Positions 22,971 to 34,800 of a stretch of DNA of 64,000 nt are shown here, in pieces. Numbering within the stretch: the first letter of the stretch is position 1; every line of letters starts with the position of its first letter. The notes under the pieces are model-generated. The model saw nothing but the letters and a program-made list of their open reading frames with translations, had not been told where the DNA came from and searched no databases. This DNA comes from Cubamyces lactineus (taxonomy: Eukaryota > Basidiomycota > Agaricomycetes > Polyporales > Polyporaceae), in NCBI GenBank assembly GCA_022376465.1, contig JACDTU010000005.1:174001-238000 (forward strand). The letters run 5' to 3'. Both the position numbers and the translations under genes were made by a program.

Positions 22971-23107
22971 GCGCCGCCGGGTGTTGCAGCTCCGGTATCC
23001 TATTACACTTTCAGGTTTGCTTGACGGCTCGCGGTCACTATCTCTCACGATAACCGGAACAAGGTGCATGTTATGTCGGCAGGTGTAATCACACATCTTG
23101 CAGGCGT

Positions 23108-24832
23108 TCACGGAAAGAACAACTTGTTCGCCCTCGCCGCAATCTCCGCGAAGTATATCGCCGTCTCCGCCATGATGACCAGACGCCTATCTCCGGCGAA
23201 AACGAGGTTCGCGGAAGTCGTGCCTAGGAAGAACTTGCCAAGCAGCGTCCCTTCCGAGTTCCACACCTACGCCGCGGAACGATTGACGTTGTCAGCTATC
23301 GCACAGAACGCTCATGGAGCAAGGTACGCGCGTGTCAAACTCACCTGGACGCCGTCCCCGCATCCAGCGTACAGGTTGTCCTCTGCGTCTAGCTGCACGC
23401 CGTCCGCGATACCGGTGTCGACGTATGCGAACACCCGGCGGTTCGTGAATGCTTCTGTTTTCGGGTCGACGTCAAAGGCGTAGCTGCAGCTTGTCGTTCA
23501 GTTATCACATCCCGGTGATGCATCAGGTGGCACGTACATGGTCGCTGGCTGCGTCTGGTTGTTTCCGAGGAAGCCGGCATTCGCGCCGGTGTCGGTGCTG
23601 CACAAAACAGGCGTGGTTAGGTCCTAAAAAGAGTCTCGATACGAATACGCGAGGGCGTACACGAAGGCGGTCTTGCCATCTCGGCTGAACGCGATCCCGT
23701 TGCACCTGTCGAAACCATCTGCGACGACCCGCACTCGTCTCGTATCGGGCTCGAGCCGGTACACTTGGTTCGGCATCAGAGGAAGCGGCCGGAAATGGTT
23801 GAGGAAGCCATAGCTACGAACACGAAGAGCGGTCATCAGCGAGACTGGGTCATGCGTATTGAGCACCAGGCCACTTACGTGACATCTGTGAAGAAGAGCG
23901 TGTTCGTTCCCGGACGGATTTTGACGTCGTTCAGCGAGTTGAACTGACGACCGAAGAAGTTATCCAAGAGGACAGTGGCGTTGTGAGGCGGTGAGGGGTT
24001 CACCAAAGCCACAGACGGAGGCAGAGGCCCGCGCCCGGAGTTGACGAGGATCAGGTTACCAAAGAAGGGCCCGGTACCCCCGTTCGTCATCTGGATTGTG
24101 TCTGGCAATTCCAACTACGAAGACCCGCTCTCGTCAGTATGTACATATGTTGCCAACTATCATGCATGGGCATCGCCTCTGCCAACCCTGAATCGCCCAC
24201 CTTGGTGACCGAGACGTTCACAGGGGCATGGCTCCTCCCGGCCTTCGCGATCGCAGCCTCGACTTCCTTCAGGCTGATCTTCGAAACCTGGTTGTTATGG
24301 TCAATGTCACTCATCCCGAGCGCGCCGCCGTCGTTGCTCGCGAACGTGACCTCGTCCGTGTCGGGGAGCCAGATCGGCGCCTCGTGCGCGAACGCGAAGG
24401 TAGGGTTTGCCGCGACGGCGCGGATCGTCGCGCCCGGGCCGAGGATTTTGAGGAAGTCCGCGTGGAAGACCTGGAAGAAGGGCGGAGTCGTGTTCGTCGG
24501 GTTGAAGAGCTGCGTGAAGGACGACTCCCGGAAGGGCCCGTTGTTGCCGAGCACCGCAAACGAGCGCGGATCGACGAACTGCGGAGAATGCGGGGGCGAT
24601 GATGATGATGATGATGATTAGCGGGCTGAGATTCCTCCGTGTGGTAGGCAGGAGCACTGCAAGAGCGAAGCCAAATCCTGAGCGTGATGGACAGACGTAC
24701 CACTGCTTGTGGCGGTAAACTCTGTGCGGCGGTGGCTCCAGGCTGCGGCGCTGATTGAGATTGCGACGACGCCGCATACGCCCACGCAGCGAAGCCGATG
24801 GCCACAGCGATCGTGCTTGATGTTGCAACCAT
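23108..24832 (-). CDS. Secreted SMP-30/gluconolactonase-like beta-propeller
   Basis: Spliced gene starting at 24832 (MVATSSTIAVAIGFAAWAY, a signal peptide); an in-frame ATG lies at 24880. After an intron containing a (CAT)n microsatellite come FVDPRSFAVLGNNGPFRESS, FAFAHEAPIWLPDTDEVTFA, VNVSVTKVGDSG, MTNGGTGPFFGNLILVNSG, NSLNDVKIRPGTNTLFFTD (the Asn and Asp typical of the calcium site), VYRLEPDTRRVRVVADGFDR, CNGIAFSRDGKTAFV and DGVQLDAEDNLYAGCGDGVQ, ending LVIMAETAIYFAEIAARAN. This is the six-bladed fold of gluconolactonases, fungal lactonohydrolases and calcium-dependent phosphotriesterases. A role in extracellular lactone hydrolysis is inferred; the substrate is unknown. Confidence 0.8.
24598..24619. 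repeat. (GAT)n microsatellite in an intron
   Basis: About seven GAT units (ATC/CAT on the coding strand) in the first intron of the lactonase-like gene. Confidence 0.8.
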
Positions 24833-25920
24833 CTTCAAGTCCCAAGCGTGCAGTAGCCTCGACGGAGGGCTGTTGGGCATTCGTGTTCGCCCCTTCGTGG
24901 GGTTTTGTACGCCACGCTCTGTCCATCATGGCGCGCTCGCGCCGTCAGTCCGTTGAACAGAAGGCAAAAGCGGGACGTACGACGGGTGTTTTTGGGTCTC
25001 ATGACCTCCTAACCGGGTGATTCTGTTGAATTGGCTGAGCGTGCTGCGTGAACGCTGGGCCGTACGAAGGCCACAGATCGCGCGGATGTAACAGAACGTG
25101 TAATCGTCGTGCTACTTCAATGCTCTGATGACCGGCGTGGAGAGGACCTACCGAGGGCACCAGGAGGTGGCGTCGGGTAGTCTGTTCGATGGGCGTTTGA
25201 ACTACAGGACTTGCTTAATCTGGCCACACGTGTAAGCGCTGGCACCAGTGGCAATCTTTCGAGCGCGCAGCTTGAAGCGAAAAGTTCAAAAGACACATAT
25301 CGCGGTCTCGATCACTTGCCGGTGCTCTTTGCCGGCGTCGGTGCAAATCGACGATTGTCGACGATGGGCAACACACAGCATGATGGTGGCGGCGACTACC
25401 AAAAGGGTGTCGTCAAGCTAAGGGCTAAAATAGGCAGTGCAGCTCTGTGGATGGAAGCACTGGAAGGCCATGTGAACCGTTCTGGGAAAGATGTTATATC
25501 TTCTTCGCTGGACCGCCGGTGATGCGCGGTCCGAGTCGGGTGGCAAGACAATAAAGAATATACGGCGGTCTTCCGATATCATCTCCGCAGATGATGACGA
25601 CTTTGCACTCTCTTTTGTTCTCGCGTCGTGGGTAACGCGCCATCAGTACGCGCAGACAAAAGAACGCGACGCGCTCAGGAGCTTCGGCGTCGTCGACGAT
25701 CACTCATAACCATGATGTGCGATAATCCATCTGTCTGCTGCACGATCCTCCCAACGTCCAAGTCCAAGGCTGTTCGTCAAGAATGTATCGGTCGCTCACC
25801 GCTACAGTCCCCACGCAACGCGACATTGCGACGGCTACGCAACCCCACGCTACCACTCATAAGCAGCTCACCTTGCGCTTGGACTCTGGCTCATCGTACG
25901 TTCGCCCCCGACGACCTCGC
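24833..25920. other. Intergenic, no gene recognised
   Basis: Divergent region between the lactonase-like gene (minus) and the F-box gene (plus). Only short frames, none with a recognisable domain. Confidence 0.35.
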
Positions 25921-27602
25921 ATGGCATCCCAGGCGCCGATCGAACGACTTCCCATCGAGCTGCTCTCGTACATCTTCATCCTCGGGGCCCATACGCCGGA
26001 CCTGCAAGACTTCGACTCGGACCCGACAGAAGAACAGAGCGAACCGGGGGGATATGGGCCGTATCGCGAGGACGAGAATGTGGTTTCCCCTTGCGTGTTG
26101 TCCTCTTCTACCCCGCCGGACGTATTCGCCGCGGTCAACCGGCACTGGCGAGCAGTGGCCCTTGGTACGCCGAAGCTGTGGACCCGAATTTGTGTCACAA
26201 TAGGCGACTTGCAGCACGGCTCTTCGGACGGGGGCTGGTTCCCGACAGTTTCGAGATACGTCTCTCGGTCGCGGAGGTGTCCGCTTGACATCTATATCGA
26301 TGCGCGAGACCCTGAGTGGGACTTTTCGGAGGAGGAGTCAGTGTTCAATTCATCGTATACGCGCTACTGTACTCACCTCAATGCTTGATCAGCATGGTCG
26401 GAGCCGTGGTCAGTCCATACTTTGACGAGAGCTATGACTACATGCACCCGTTCAAGGTGGAACACATGCATGGCGTGCTCAACATCCTCCTGCCCCATGT
26501 TACCCGCATACGGTCTCTTGCCATCCTCACGGACAGGTGGGCGCCCATGCAAACCGCCCTCGAGTGTTTGAGTTTGCAGACACCGGCATTCGTCTCGGCG
26601 CCAGATCCACTACCCCTCAGCTTGCCCCTCCTGGAAAGCCTTGTGCTCATGCGCTGCAACGAGTTCGTCAGCTATCATCACCGATTCAGTCCTCACGGGC
26701 AACAGAGCCCTGCGTACCTTCCATTCCGCGGACTTCTAACCGCTCTCGGCGCTGGACAAGGCCATTCTGCAGCGCTCCTGCCTGGCCTTCGACAGCTCGT
26801 TCTATCAGGAGTTCATCTGGACTGGTCTTCACTGCCGTACCTCCTTCCCACTCCCTGCAGCCCTGACGGCATTGGTCTGCAACGTTTGGAGCTGTCCTAC
26901 CACTCCGTGGAGGTTCGCCCGAACGAACAGCAACTCAGAAGAATCCTCCAGAAGTGCCAGAGCCTACGGACGTTGGATGTCCGAGTGTCAGGTCCGCATA
27001 CCCCCGGAACGAGCGATACATGCCGTCCTATAAACGACGCACCGCCCATCGCACTACCTGCCTTGAAGACGCTCGAGTTAGGGTACTACGACGTCCAGCC
27101 GGCAGTCGCATTACTCAACATGATCGACCTAGGCTCAGTGGAGAGCGTTGCGCTAGAATATTCATACCCAGGGCGCGACGAGACTCTCGACGGGGAGCCG
27201 CTCCTCCTCGCATGCTCCGCGGTGACTTCGGAAGCGAGCCCAAGGTACGGACAGCCCGTCTTCCCCCGCGTCAGGTCCGTCGCCTTGCGAAGAGTAGAAG
27301 CGTCCGCGGAAGCTTTCAAGGCCTTCTATGCAGCGCTTCCCAGTGTCCGGGAGCTGTCCGTTGCGCAGATGTTCTTATTGGGCGGTGATTCGTTGGCGAC
27401 TCGCGATGTGGATCTATCCTTCGTCCCTCCTGAATCTACCGCGCATTCCTGCGCACCTGGACAATCGGCCGCGGACAAAGGCCAGGTTGTCAAGAGCCAA
27501 ATTGCTGTCCCCAAGTCTTGTCCCAGCGTAACTGAAGAGTGCACGGTCACCGCAAGGACTGACACCTATGGGTTTGACGGAAAGCATCAGATGTTATGTT
27601 AA
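25921..27602 (+). CDS. F-box/leucine-rich-repeat protein
   Basis: Two exons (25921-26336, 26393-27602; 56-nt intron, donor GTCAGT) give 541 residues. The F-box-like motif sits at the N-terminus: IERLPIELLSYIFILGA, later FAAVNRHWRAVALGTPKLWT. The rest has leucine-rich-repeat-like periodicity (LSLPLLESLVLMRCNEF, LPGLRQLVLSGVHLDWSSL, GIGLQRLELSYHSVEV, CQSLRTLDVRVSGP, LPALKTLELGYYDV). Large F-box families of this type are typical of Agaricomycetes and are presumed SCF ubiquitin-ligase adaptors; the target is unknown. The start at 25921 is chosen because the F-box follows within 10 residues; an upstream in-frame ATG exists at 25783. Confidence 0.8.
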
Positions 27603-29888
27603 GCGCTTGTCAGTTGTCATCCCGTACCTTCGTCTTTCCACACCCCTGGCCACTTCTCTTCTGTCTTACGTCGTAACTTGTCAATTGTCCAGGTCCGCGT
27701 CGCATAGCCTATGCAGGACTCTGTGAGCTCGGTATAGAGTTGTAGTATAGCCGGATGTACTCACATAGCATTAGCTTCCATTGTATCACAAGCACTCTTC
27801 TCGTCAATACAAGACGGAACTACCGTCCCTGCACGAATATGGCGAGGGCGGGACGAGATGTCTCGGCCATATGACGAATGAACTTGGAGATCCTTGGCCG
27901 GTGAGTATGTTGCAGCGCTATGACGAGCAGCACGATGTTCTCGGCGTGCCTGCCAGAGTTCGTAGGGAGGCGGAGGCATGCCCTGAGCGCTTGACTATGT
28001 TCCGCGAAGCGGATGTTCGCAGAGGTATAGCGCCCGAGTAGGACGCCACGCCATTGAGCGACGACGTTGTGCATCATCGATCGGTTGCTTCTAGGCTGTT
28101 TCGGCATGGCATGGTGCATGGATACAACATCAAGATGTGCAGAGAGCTCCCGTGACATATGCAGTACGGCCTACGTTGGCCAAGTTCCAGCTTCGCCTAT
28201 GAGCTAATGCGAAAGTGCGGGCATGCGGTGCTTTCTCGAAGGCGTATATTGGGGTGGTCTGGCCGGAGACCGGGTTCGGACGCGATGCAGGGTGGGTGGA
28301 CCGTGGATGATCTGCTCCATTTGCCTGTCGTATCTACATACATGGATCGCGTGTGAAGAGGAGAGGAGGGTGGCACGAAGACTGTTGTCGTCTTGCTCGG
28401 TTGCTAGTTGGGCGAGGCGCAAAGGCGGCGAGAAGCGAGGCCGACGTCGACAGACGAAGGAGAGAACAGCCCTACCGATCAGACGCCCATCCGGATGCTG
28501 GCTCGGGTTCAGCCGGCCCCGCAGCGTTCAGCGCCCACAGCTGAGCGCTGAACCTCTATATGATGATCTGTGGGTGCGTATGTCCCCCAGTCAGAGCCTG
28601 AGCCAGTACCGACTGTGCTAAGTAATTGTCGAGTCGCTGACCTGACAGCGATTATCATTCCCAGCGCCCCGTTCCTCTCAGGGGAATACTTAGGCCCTCA
28701 AAGTTCACGCGGTCAGAACAAGGAGGTTGAGTGTATGTATCGAGGTGTATTGTTTTCTTGAGAACTACAGCTGACAGTTTGGCAAGTATTTCCTTTCGTA
28801 AAGACGCCATTTTATTATATGGCTGTTAACGCTCAGGCACTCATGATATTTGCTATTGAACTCCGTCGAGGTTTGAACCTTACACTGACTGGCACGGAAG
28901 TCGTGTGCTTCTATGTACAGGCCTGGTAGCATCGGAAATTCCAGCATAGAAACAACGTGGACCGCTTTATAGCTCAGAGACGGCGCGTTGGCAACTCGTA
29001 TATCCGCTCCGACACGGTCGGTAGGATAATCGCCTCAATCCGAAGGATGAGGGGAGGTGAGCCGAGTCACCCCGGAGCCCGACCAGGGAGGCCTGATATT
29101 GTATCATCTCCTCTGTAGACCGCCAGGATATATCGATCCGTTGGTGGCAAGGACGAAGGTGGCCTTGAAACCTCATCATGCCAGTGCTTAGGGAAACCAC
29201 ATGAACACATCGCTCATCACAGCGTTTCTCAGCAAATGGTGAGTCGCCATGACTGGGAACGGGCGGTATACGTTCAAACCCCAGCCAGACGTACTTGCCC
29301 CCAATGTAAGCAACGAAACGGCAGCACGCATTGGCAAATCGTCACCTACGGCTCGAGGCTCTGCCCTCGTGCACACTCTCTAGTGCTGCTTGTGACATTT
29401 TCCTCCATTTGTTGAACAAACAAATTCTACTCCTGCGCAGCGCTGGCAGATAGAGAAGGCCCTTTCCATTCTATGGTGTCCTTGAACTTAGGCTGACCCA
29501 TTTGTTTTCAGTAATCAACGATACGCAGTGGCAGGGCTATCGATTCGGCGACTCGGATATCGGCTGAGGTCATGCGCAACACACATCAATTTTGCAAGCG
29601 TTAGCTTCAAAATTCGAACGCTTGACAACGCGCCTGCAACACCAGACGCACCAATGCCTCGGTCCGCAGTATCCATTGTCCATTGACGTTTGATTGGTCC
29701 TTACGAGCTTTGGGAGAGCTTTGCCTGTTAGGTTCCTGTCTACCACGAAATTGAAACCCCGCGGGGCTGTCAGACTATGGTTAACACAGGCCACTGTACT
29801 TAAGGAACACCGTCCATCTACTCATGTGTCGTAGTACCACCTCTACCAAGTCACTGTCGCCCTCCCTCGTAGTGTCTCTGAGACTATT
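27603..29888. other. Intergenic, no gene recognised
   Basis: 2.3 kb with only short, low-quality frames. The one structural item is a perfect 9-bp inverted repeat at 28526-28553. Confidence 0.35.
28526..28553. repeat. Perfect inverted repeat (9-bp arms, 10-nt loop)
   Basis: GTTCAGCGC at 28526-28534 and GCGCTGAAC at 28545-28553. A palindromic binding site or a stem-loop are both possible; no adjacent gene was identified. Confidence 0.5.
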
Positions 29889-30523
29889 ATGCCCAGGGAA
29901 TCAGCATGCAGGAATTGCGCCGAGAAAAAAGGTAAGCCTTTCTCTTGACTAAACTTTTGGTTCTGACGGTGGCATCCGTACTTCTGACAGTTGGATGTAA
30001 ACCTTCCCTCGCACCCGGCACCCAAGCTTGCCAGCGCTGCGTCGAGAGGAACCTCCTCTGTGAACGGCCTCGCAACACCACCGTGCACGCTGATTCCGAG
30101 AGGCGCAAGACGTCCTGTGACGAATGGTACGTGACTACGTGCGTCTCTGGTATGGCCAGCACCAGAGCTGACGGCCGATAATGCGTGCGTAGCCGGACTA
30201 GGCGCGTCAAGTGCGAAAGGCAAGACGTCGATGCAAAGAGCTGTTTTCATTGCTCAACGAAGGGCTACGCTTGCAACCTTGATCCACAGAGTGGATTTAT
30301 CGCTCAAACGCGTACGACCACCGATGATCAATTGACTGTTCCAGCCGCGAGTTGTCCAACTTCAAGCGGGCCAGTTGATATATCAGGTACGTTCACGTCA
30401 ACATTTATAGAGATACCTGATAGTGTACTGAAGTTACATCTGCATTGCGTGCGCAAGCTCCTTCGGAGATACAGCAGGGAGATTTCGCTGGCGGTAACAA
30501 CTCGAAGGACTATTGGAGCGTAG
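29889..30523 (+). CDS. Small protein with two tandem Zn2Cys6 clusters
   Basis: Three exons (29889-29931, 29991-30126, 30193-30523) join in frame to 169 residues. Cluster 1 is CRNCAEKKVGCK ... ACQRCVERNLLC (Cx2Cx6C then Cx2Cx6C). Cluster 2, about 25 residues on, is SCDECRTRRVKCER ... SCFHCSTKGYAC with the same spacing. The intron inside each first half (after EKK, after DEC) restores the motif exactly, which supports the model. A short Thr/Ser-rich tail and a basic Leu-rich end (LKLHLHCVRKLLRRYSREIS) follow. There is no fungal-trans middle homology region. It could be a stand-alone DNA-binding or dominant-negative regulator, or a truncated former regulator. Two clusters in one protein is unusual. 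Confidence 0.65.
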
Positions 30524-31843
30524 TCTTAATACCTTCTTCATAGCGATTGTAAGCATTGCACGTCTTCACTTATCACGATTGCTTCACGCTCTGATTACAC
30601 CTCAAAAAGGAAGAAACAACGGAGGATGAGGATGAACCCCACCTCAGCGAGGTTCATCTGCCCGAGTCAGTGCAGAGGCCACGGCGTGTTCTGGTTCTAT
30701 GCTTATTACAGGATGTGAGGGCCATTAGTCCCCTGCATGCCTCGGATTCGACGGCATCTAATTGTTATGATATGTTCTGATCACGCGTACGGCGAGAAAG
30801 AAAGCAGAAAGAAAATCAGAAGGACCGAGGAGGATGGTAAGTAATGACGTATTGTGCGGACCACGTTGACGTACCCGATGATATAAACCTGGGATGACAT
30901 ATGAATAGAGCTGCGCCGGTGAAATTAGACGCAGCATGAAGACCGGCGGTAATCTTGGCGGCCTTCAAATGTCGGTGTGCGGCCATAACCGGATGCTATT
31001 CTCGACCCATGTCTTTTCGGCCGTTACTATTCCTCGGAGCCGTATGTAAATAGATACATAACGACGGTTGTGGCCCGGTGAATTTTTATCTTGCGAATGG
31101 GAGGATGAGCCGGCACAATATACACCATTGAGCTACGCAACACTTCGTTCACAAGCCGCGAAATACTCATCCGTGTTGCATGATGAACTCTCAGCTCAGT
31201 TGTCTACGCAAATACGTACCAAATATAGCTAGCGGGCATTCGTCTGTATCTTCAGAATCGCGTTGACCGCAGATGCTTGTGCAGTGTAAACTTGATGAGC
31301 GCTTGACAGTATCAGCCATATATCACCACAACTCAATAGCCTCAATAGCTAGAAGGGCTTTGAATAGCGCAGTTCCAAGATGGGGGTTGATACACGGTCA
31401 ATTAGCTGAGCAGCAGGTTATTCCGATCGGTACTACTACATAGGTCGTAACCACAGCGTTTGTATTGGCATTGCCGGGTGAGCCCGTACCCCGAACACTA
31501 GTATCTCGTTCGCTCCTCTATTGTTAGGCAGTAGGTTGATCTTGATACATGGTTCCGAAAGAGAGACCATACACTGCATTTGCTTGCGACTATTTTTCGC
31601 TGAACGTACGTGGTGGAGGGGCCGGTTGAGTTGAGCGAGCATGAATGCTGTGAAACCAGGTCCTCTTGTGGAACACGTCCATCAGGAGTTTCGGGGTCCT
31701 CCCCGGGCTGGGCGGCCTTGGCTGCGCCAGCGTCGACTTTCACTGCCACGGCCCTCACGGGCATCTTCACCTCTTCTCCAACATCTTCTCTTTCTCTGCT
31801 TAAATCTCTCTGTGGGCTACCGAGCTGGCTCTGGGTCTCTCTG
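30524..31843. other. Intergenic, no gene recognised
   Basis: AT-richer stretch without supported genes. 31610-31843 is open in the frame of the flippase but pyrimidine-rich, as expected for its 5' untranslated region. Confidence 0.35.
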
Positions 31844-34800
31844 ATGTCTTTCTTTCGAAGGCGAACGTTCCCAGAGGACGTTGACATCGACGATGAAGTG
31901 AACGATGCGGTCGACCCGGAGCTCCGTCTCCGCACAGTGCGGACGGCGGCCTCAACAATTGCGGAATCTATCCGGACAGAGCAGCGAGTGGAGAGGAGAA
32001 AGACGATGAGGAAGAAGGGGTCACTGTTCTTTCGCAGGGGGACGGAGAAGCGACGCACGGAAACGGCGGATACCACCACCAGTGCAGGGGCCGCACCAAT
32101 ACCTGGTGTTCGTCGTAATGTCTACGTCAACTACACCTTACCTCTTGACGAGGTCGATCATCATGGTGAACCCATCGTGCGGTACGTTCGCAACAAAGTA
32201 CGGACCAGCAGTGAGTATCCCCATACCCTGTAATACAACGGCAATTAACCGCGGCGCAGAGTACACCATCGTTACCTTCATCCCCAAGAACCTCTACGAA
32301 CAGTTCCGACGGTGAGTTGCCTTATCTTGCATGCTTTAACCCTTGATACGGTTTGGCCCTGTCTACTCCTTAGGGAGTGGGTGAGTGCGCACCGCCCGTC
32401 CACGCCTCCTCCGAGGAGGCATGGTATCGAGGTTAAACGTCGGTCCATGTCTCTTCTGCATTCCCAGTGGCTTCTCTGCGACGCCACTATTATATTTCTG
32501 GCCACCTCCGTCGCATGAAAGGAGATGGTACTGGTTGCTACTTCTCTTGGACCGCATGTTTCATTCGCTTGACAAAGTGACAGAGGGGAAAGCAAGGCCG
32601 TCGCACGCAATACAGACTCGCGCCTGGCATGTGGCCGATTCGTATTGCAGTTGTGCTCTTGTGTCCCCACGGCATTGCAGCCGGAGCGCACCATCGACAT
32701 GCAATTTACCGGACGAGAATTTGTCCTCTACATTTGAGGGTTGGGGTGTACACAGGTTTGGGCGCATTGATTGACGTGGTGTATTGGTTTGCGAAGGTCT
32801 TGCGTCTCCGTGGGGTAGTTATCATCACGACGCACGTAGCGTCGAGCTTGACAACTGCTCCGGATTAGTCTCGTGGGGCTTATGGGGCGTGTGGAAGGCG
32901 CATGCACCTCAGACAAACGCAACGATCTCTCCTTGCTTGTCGCGTGGCTACTCCACCGTGATCTTTTCTTATGATGCTGACCCGAACGTGTGCAGGGTCG
33001 CCAACTTATACTTCCTTGCTCTTGTCGTTGTCCAAGGTACGTACCTTCCTCCATCCGGTTCATCCTGCTGTTACTGACCCGCTTCCTAGTTTTCTCAATA
33101 TTCGGCGCGCCTTCTCCACAGACATCCGCCCTTCCCCTCATCTTCATCCTCACCGTCACCGCTATCAAGGACGGGATTGAAGACTATCGTCGTGCTATAC
33201 TTGATGAAGAGGTCAACAACTCCGCAGTCACAAAGCTGGGCAACTGGCGTAATGTGAACCAGCCGCAGGACCCACGGCCCTGGTACGAGAAACTCCTTGG
33301 TATCAACCCACCGGGGAAGGTCACGCGTGGCGTCCGCAAACTGCGCGAACGCGAGGCCGGCGAAGGGATGCAGATTGTGCTGAGTAAAGCTGGCGAAGGA
33401 CGTGCGAGTGTCAGCACGTTGCCCGTGAATGATAGTAGCTCGGACATGGGCTATTACGGAGCAGGCCGGAAACTTGAAGATATTCAGAGCGTCGATTCGC
33501 ACAGCTACCCACCAACGGACGCGCCTCCTCCTGTACCTGCCTGGGCGAACGGGTCGGGAGCGCTCAACGCATACCAACAGTCGGTCCATGCGCGTTCGTC
33601 CATCGGCGTAGTCGATTACAACAAGCGAGTCACCGGCCTTGCACGCTGGGAACGGACATTGTGGAAGAAGCTCGAGGTCGGTGATATCGTGCTTCTGCGC
33701 GAGAATGAACAAGTTCCTGCGGACATCGTCGTTCTCTCGACTTCGGATCCAGACAACATGTGCTATCTCGAGACGAAGAACCTCGACGGCGAAACGAATC
33801 TCAAGCCGCGGAAGTCCGTGAAGGCCACGTCTGCGATCACGTCGGAAGAAGACATCGAGCGCGTCTCCTTCGTCCTTGATTCTGAGCCCCCACACGCGAA
33901 CCTGTACCTCTACCATGGTGTCCTGCGATACAAAGATCCATCTACGGGCGAGCAGAAGCAGGAGTCCGTCACCATCAATGAGCTCTTGCTACGTGGCTGC
34001 ACTCTGCGGAACACGGCTTGGGTCATCGGACTGGTCGTCTTCACCGGGGCGGACTCTAAGATCATGCTTAACGGTGGAGACACGCCCTCCAAACGGTCGA
34101 AGATCGAGAAGGAGACAAATTTCAACGTCGTCGTCAACTTCGTCGTCCTCATCATGATGTGCCTCCTGTCTGGCATCCTCAGCGGCTATCTGGACGCGAA
34201 GAGCGACACGAGTGCGAGAGAGTACGAGCAAGGCGCAGACCCCACAAGCTCTTTTGTGTTGAATGGCATCATCACCTTTGTGTAAGTATCTACCACCATG
34301 ATCATATATGACGCTGACGACGTCTCCTGTTCTAGGTCATCTTTGATCGCGTTCCAAAACATCGTGCCGATTTCCCTGTACATCTCAATCGAGATTGTCA
34401 AGACGATCCAGGCCTACTTCATTTCGCAGGATATCGACATGTACTACAAGCCGTTCGACGCGGCCTGCGCTCCCAAGACGTGGAACATCTCAGACGACCT
34501 CGGTCAAATCGAGTATATCTTCTCCGACAAGACGGGTACTCTGACTCAGAACGTCATGGAGTTCCAAAAGTGCTCGGTGAACGGTGTCCCATACGGTGAG
34601 GGGATTACAGAGGCCCAGCGTGGGTCCGCCAAGCGCGAGGGGAAGGCGGATGCTTTGGACCCCGAGGAGCAGGACATCCAGCTGCATATACTCAAACAAC
34701 GCATGCTAGACAAGATGGCGCAGACGTTCAAGAACCGCTACGCACAGCCCGATCGTCTTACCCTCGTGTCACCCAAACTTGCCGACGATCTCGCTGATCG

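Noticed and set aside
33095..33916. 273-codon minus-strand ORF
   Set aside because: Shadow of the P4-ATPase coding exon.
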